Shown: positions 49,110 through 49,775 of the stretch, piece after piece | Position numbering within the stretch: the stretch's first letter is position 1 | How the letters are laid out: the number at the start of each line of letters is the position of its first letter | Assembly: GCA_937870845.1 (NCBI GenBank) | Contig: CALMZR010000406.1 | Location: 1 to 49,775 of the forward strand | Direction: 5' to 3' | Length of the DNA stretch: 49,775 nt | From: an uncultured Chloroflexota bacterium | Lineage (GTDB): Bacteria > Chloroflexota > Chloroflexia > Thermomicrobiales > UBA6265 | Notes under the pieces: generated by a model | Database searches by the model: none | What the model was told of the DNA's origin: nothing | The model's input: the letters and a program-made list of their open reading frames with translations, nothing else | Program-made: the position numbers and the translations under genes

Positions 49110-49775
49110 CTAGCCGGTCATGTCAAAGGTGGCTTGGGGGTCGTTAGCGGAGAGGCGGCCGCCTTCGACGACGGCGTAGCGCAGGGCGAAGACGCCGCAG
49201 AGGGTGAGGACAGGGGCGACGAGGTTCGCCAGGCGGCGGAGGAAGCGGGGGAGCCTGCCGGATGCGGCGGTCAGGGCCAGAGGCGCGGTCATGCCGGCGG
49301 CGACTATGCCATGGCGGACGACGGCGCCGATGGAGCCTTCCATCAGCGGCTTGCGCGTCGATCCGAGGCTGACGAGCCAGGCGGAGAGCAATGCGCCCTC
49401 GGCGATTGTGGCGATGCCTTCCAAGTGGTGCAGTCGCTCGGTGATCGACGCTTCGCCGTCCGCGGTGAAGGCGTGCGCAGCCGCGACGGCGGCTGCCCCT
49501 GAGGTCATCGCGGAGGCGAGAAAGAGGGGGCCGAGGAGCGCGGGGCGCTTGGCCCAGAGGGGGACCGCTGTCGCCGCGAGCAGCGTGCCCGTGTAGCCGG
49601 CGAGCAAAAACCCGCTGAGTGCGCCCAAGGGAGCCAAAGCCAGGCCGGCACGTCGCTGGAGCGCGCTGGGCGTCCTACCGTGGCGCCGGGCCACATCTGA
49701 CGCAAGCTGGTTGGCGGCGGCGAGCGTTGTGACGACGGCGAACACCGTCAGGTCCCAGGAGCCGATCGACATGGG
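49110..49775 (-). CDS. NrfD/PsrC-like membrane subunit, C-terminal part cut by the window edge
   Basis: About 221 residues of a polytopic membrane protein are present. The pattern PMSIGSWDLTVFAV, GYTGTLLAATAVPLW, LLGPLFLASAMTSGAAAV, RHGIVAAGMTAPLAL and the ending FALRYAVVEGGRLSANDPQATF resembles the quinol-facing NrfD/PsrC subunits that anchor molybdopterin or cytochrome oxidoreductases. The ATG near the edge (49770-49772) is probably not the start: a proline codon precedes it in frame, as expected inside the family, and about the first third is missing. Partner subunits would lie beyond the window. The gene converges on glyQS. Confidence 0.75.
   Translation of the reverse strand, partial: PMSIGSWDLTVFAVVTTLAAANQLASDVARRHGRTPSALQRRAGLALAPLGALSGFLLAGYTGTLLAATAVPLWAKRPALLGPLFLASAMTSGAAAVAAAHAFTADGEASITERLHHLEGIATIAEGALLSAWLVSLGSTRKPLMEGSIGAVVRHGIVAAGMTAPLALTAASGRLPRFLRRLANLVAPVLTLCGVFALRYAVVEGGRLSANDPQATFDMTG

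Overview
The window is GC-rich bacterial chromosome of about 50 kb, densely packed with housekeeping and metabolic genes. It has no phage, insertion sequence or CRISPR array that I can see. The gene set is SelA/SelB, an MshA-like glycosyltransferase, a TilS-Hpt fusion, a DUF1989 protein, ABC sugar import genes without an ATPase, GTG starts and some weak or absent Shine-Dalgarno (SD) sites. My best guess is a Chloroflexota of the Thermomicrobia/Sphaerobacter kind, at moderate confidence and without a database search. Three families of dispersed palindromic repeats occupy many of the intergenic gaps.

Layout. 0.15-3.6 kb: trxA, a PilT-like ATPase whose start codon lies in a perfect inverted repeat, an odd zinc-ribbon protein ending in half an Obg GTPase domain, and a DUF1989 protein. 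3.6-4.0 kb: gene-poor. 4.0-9.1 kb (minus strand): one transcription unit of aromatic leader peptide, terminator, DAHP synthase, a frameshifted phzF-like gene, selB and a PIG-L deacetylase. 9.1-14.2 kb (plus): two small unknown genes, a class III aminotransferase, prfA and a Rieske oxygenase. 14.3-16.5 kb (minus): a GT4 glycosyltransferase and hpf. Then come divergent tRNA-Arg(CCT) and tRNA-Pro(CGG) genes and selA. 18.5-23.8 kb (minus): pcrA-dgt-dnaG. 24-27.9 kb (plus): a CAT-anticodon tRNA directly before tilS-hpt, then ftsH.

28-34 kb (minus): trehalose-phosphate synthase, a Tat-exported sugar-binding protein, two permeases and a small acidic protein. 34.3-38 kb: a zinc-ribbon gene, an M16 peptidase and a small unknown gene. 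38.1-44.8 kb (minus): rseP, ispG, a metallophosphoesterase, a Gfo/Idh oxidoreductase overlapping a ThuA-like gene, and a sarcosine-oxidase-like flavoprotein. 45.1-49 kb (plus): ald, a XerC-like recombinase lacking the catalytic lysine, and glyQS. The window ends inside an NrfD-like membrane subunit.

The strongest new signal is at 8875-9098 on the minus strand. A promoter whose predicted start falls at the ATG of a 43-residue peptide is followed by a cluster of six aromatic residues in nine (Trp, Tyr and Phe), a 13-bp stem and an intrinsic terminator just before DAHP synthase. This has the architecture of a leaderless attenuator sensing all three aromatic amino acids. The second is a roughly 97-nt three-way-junction repeat. 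Its three complete copies lie upstream of genes in the same relative orientation and keep their two inner hairpins while the outer stem sequence varies.
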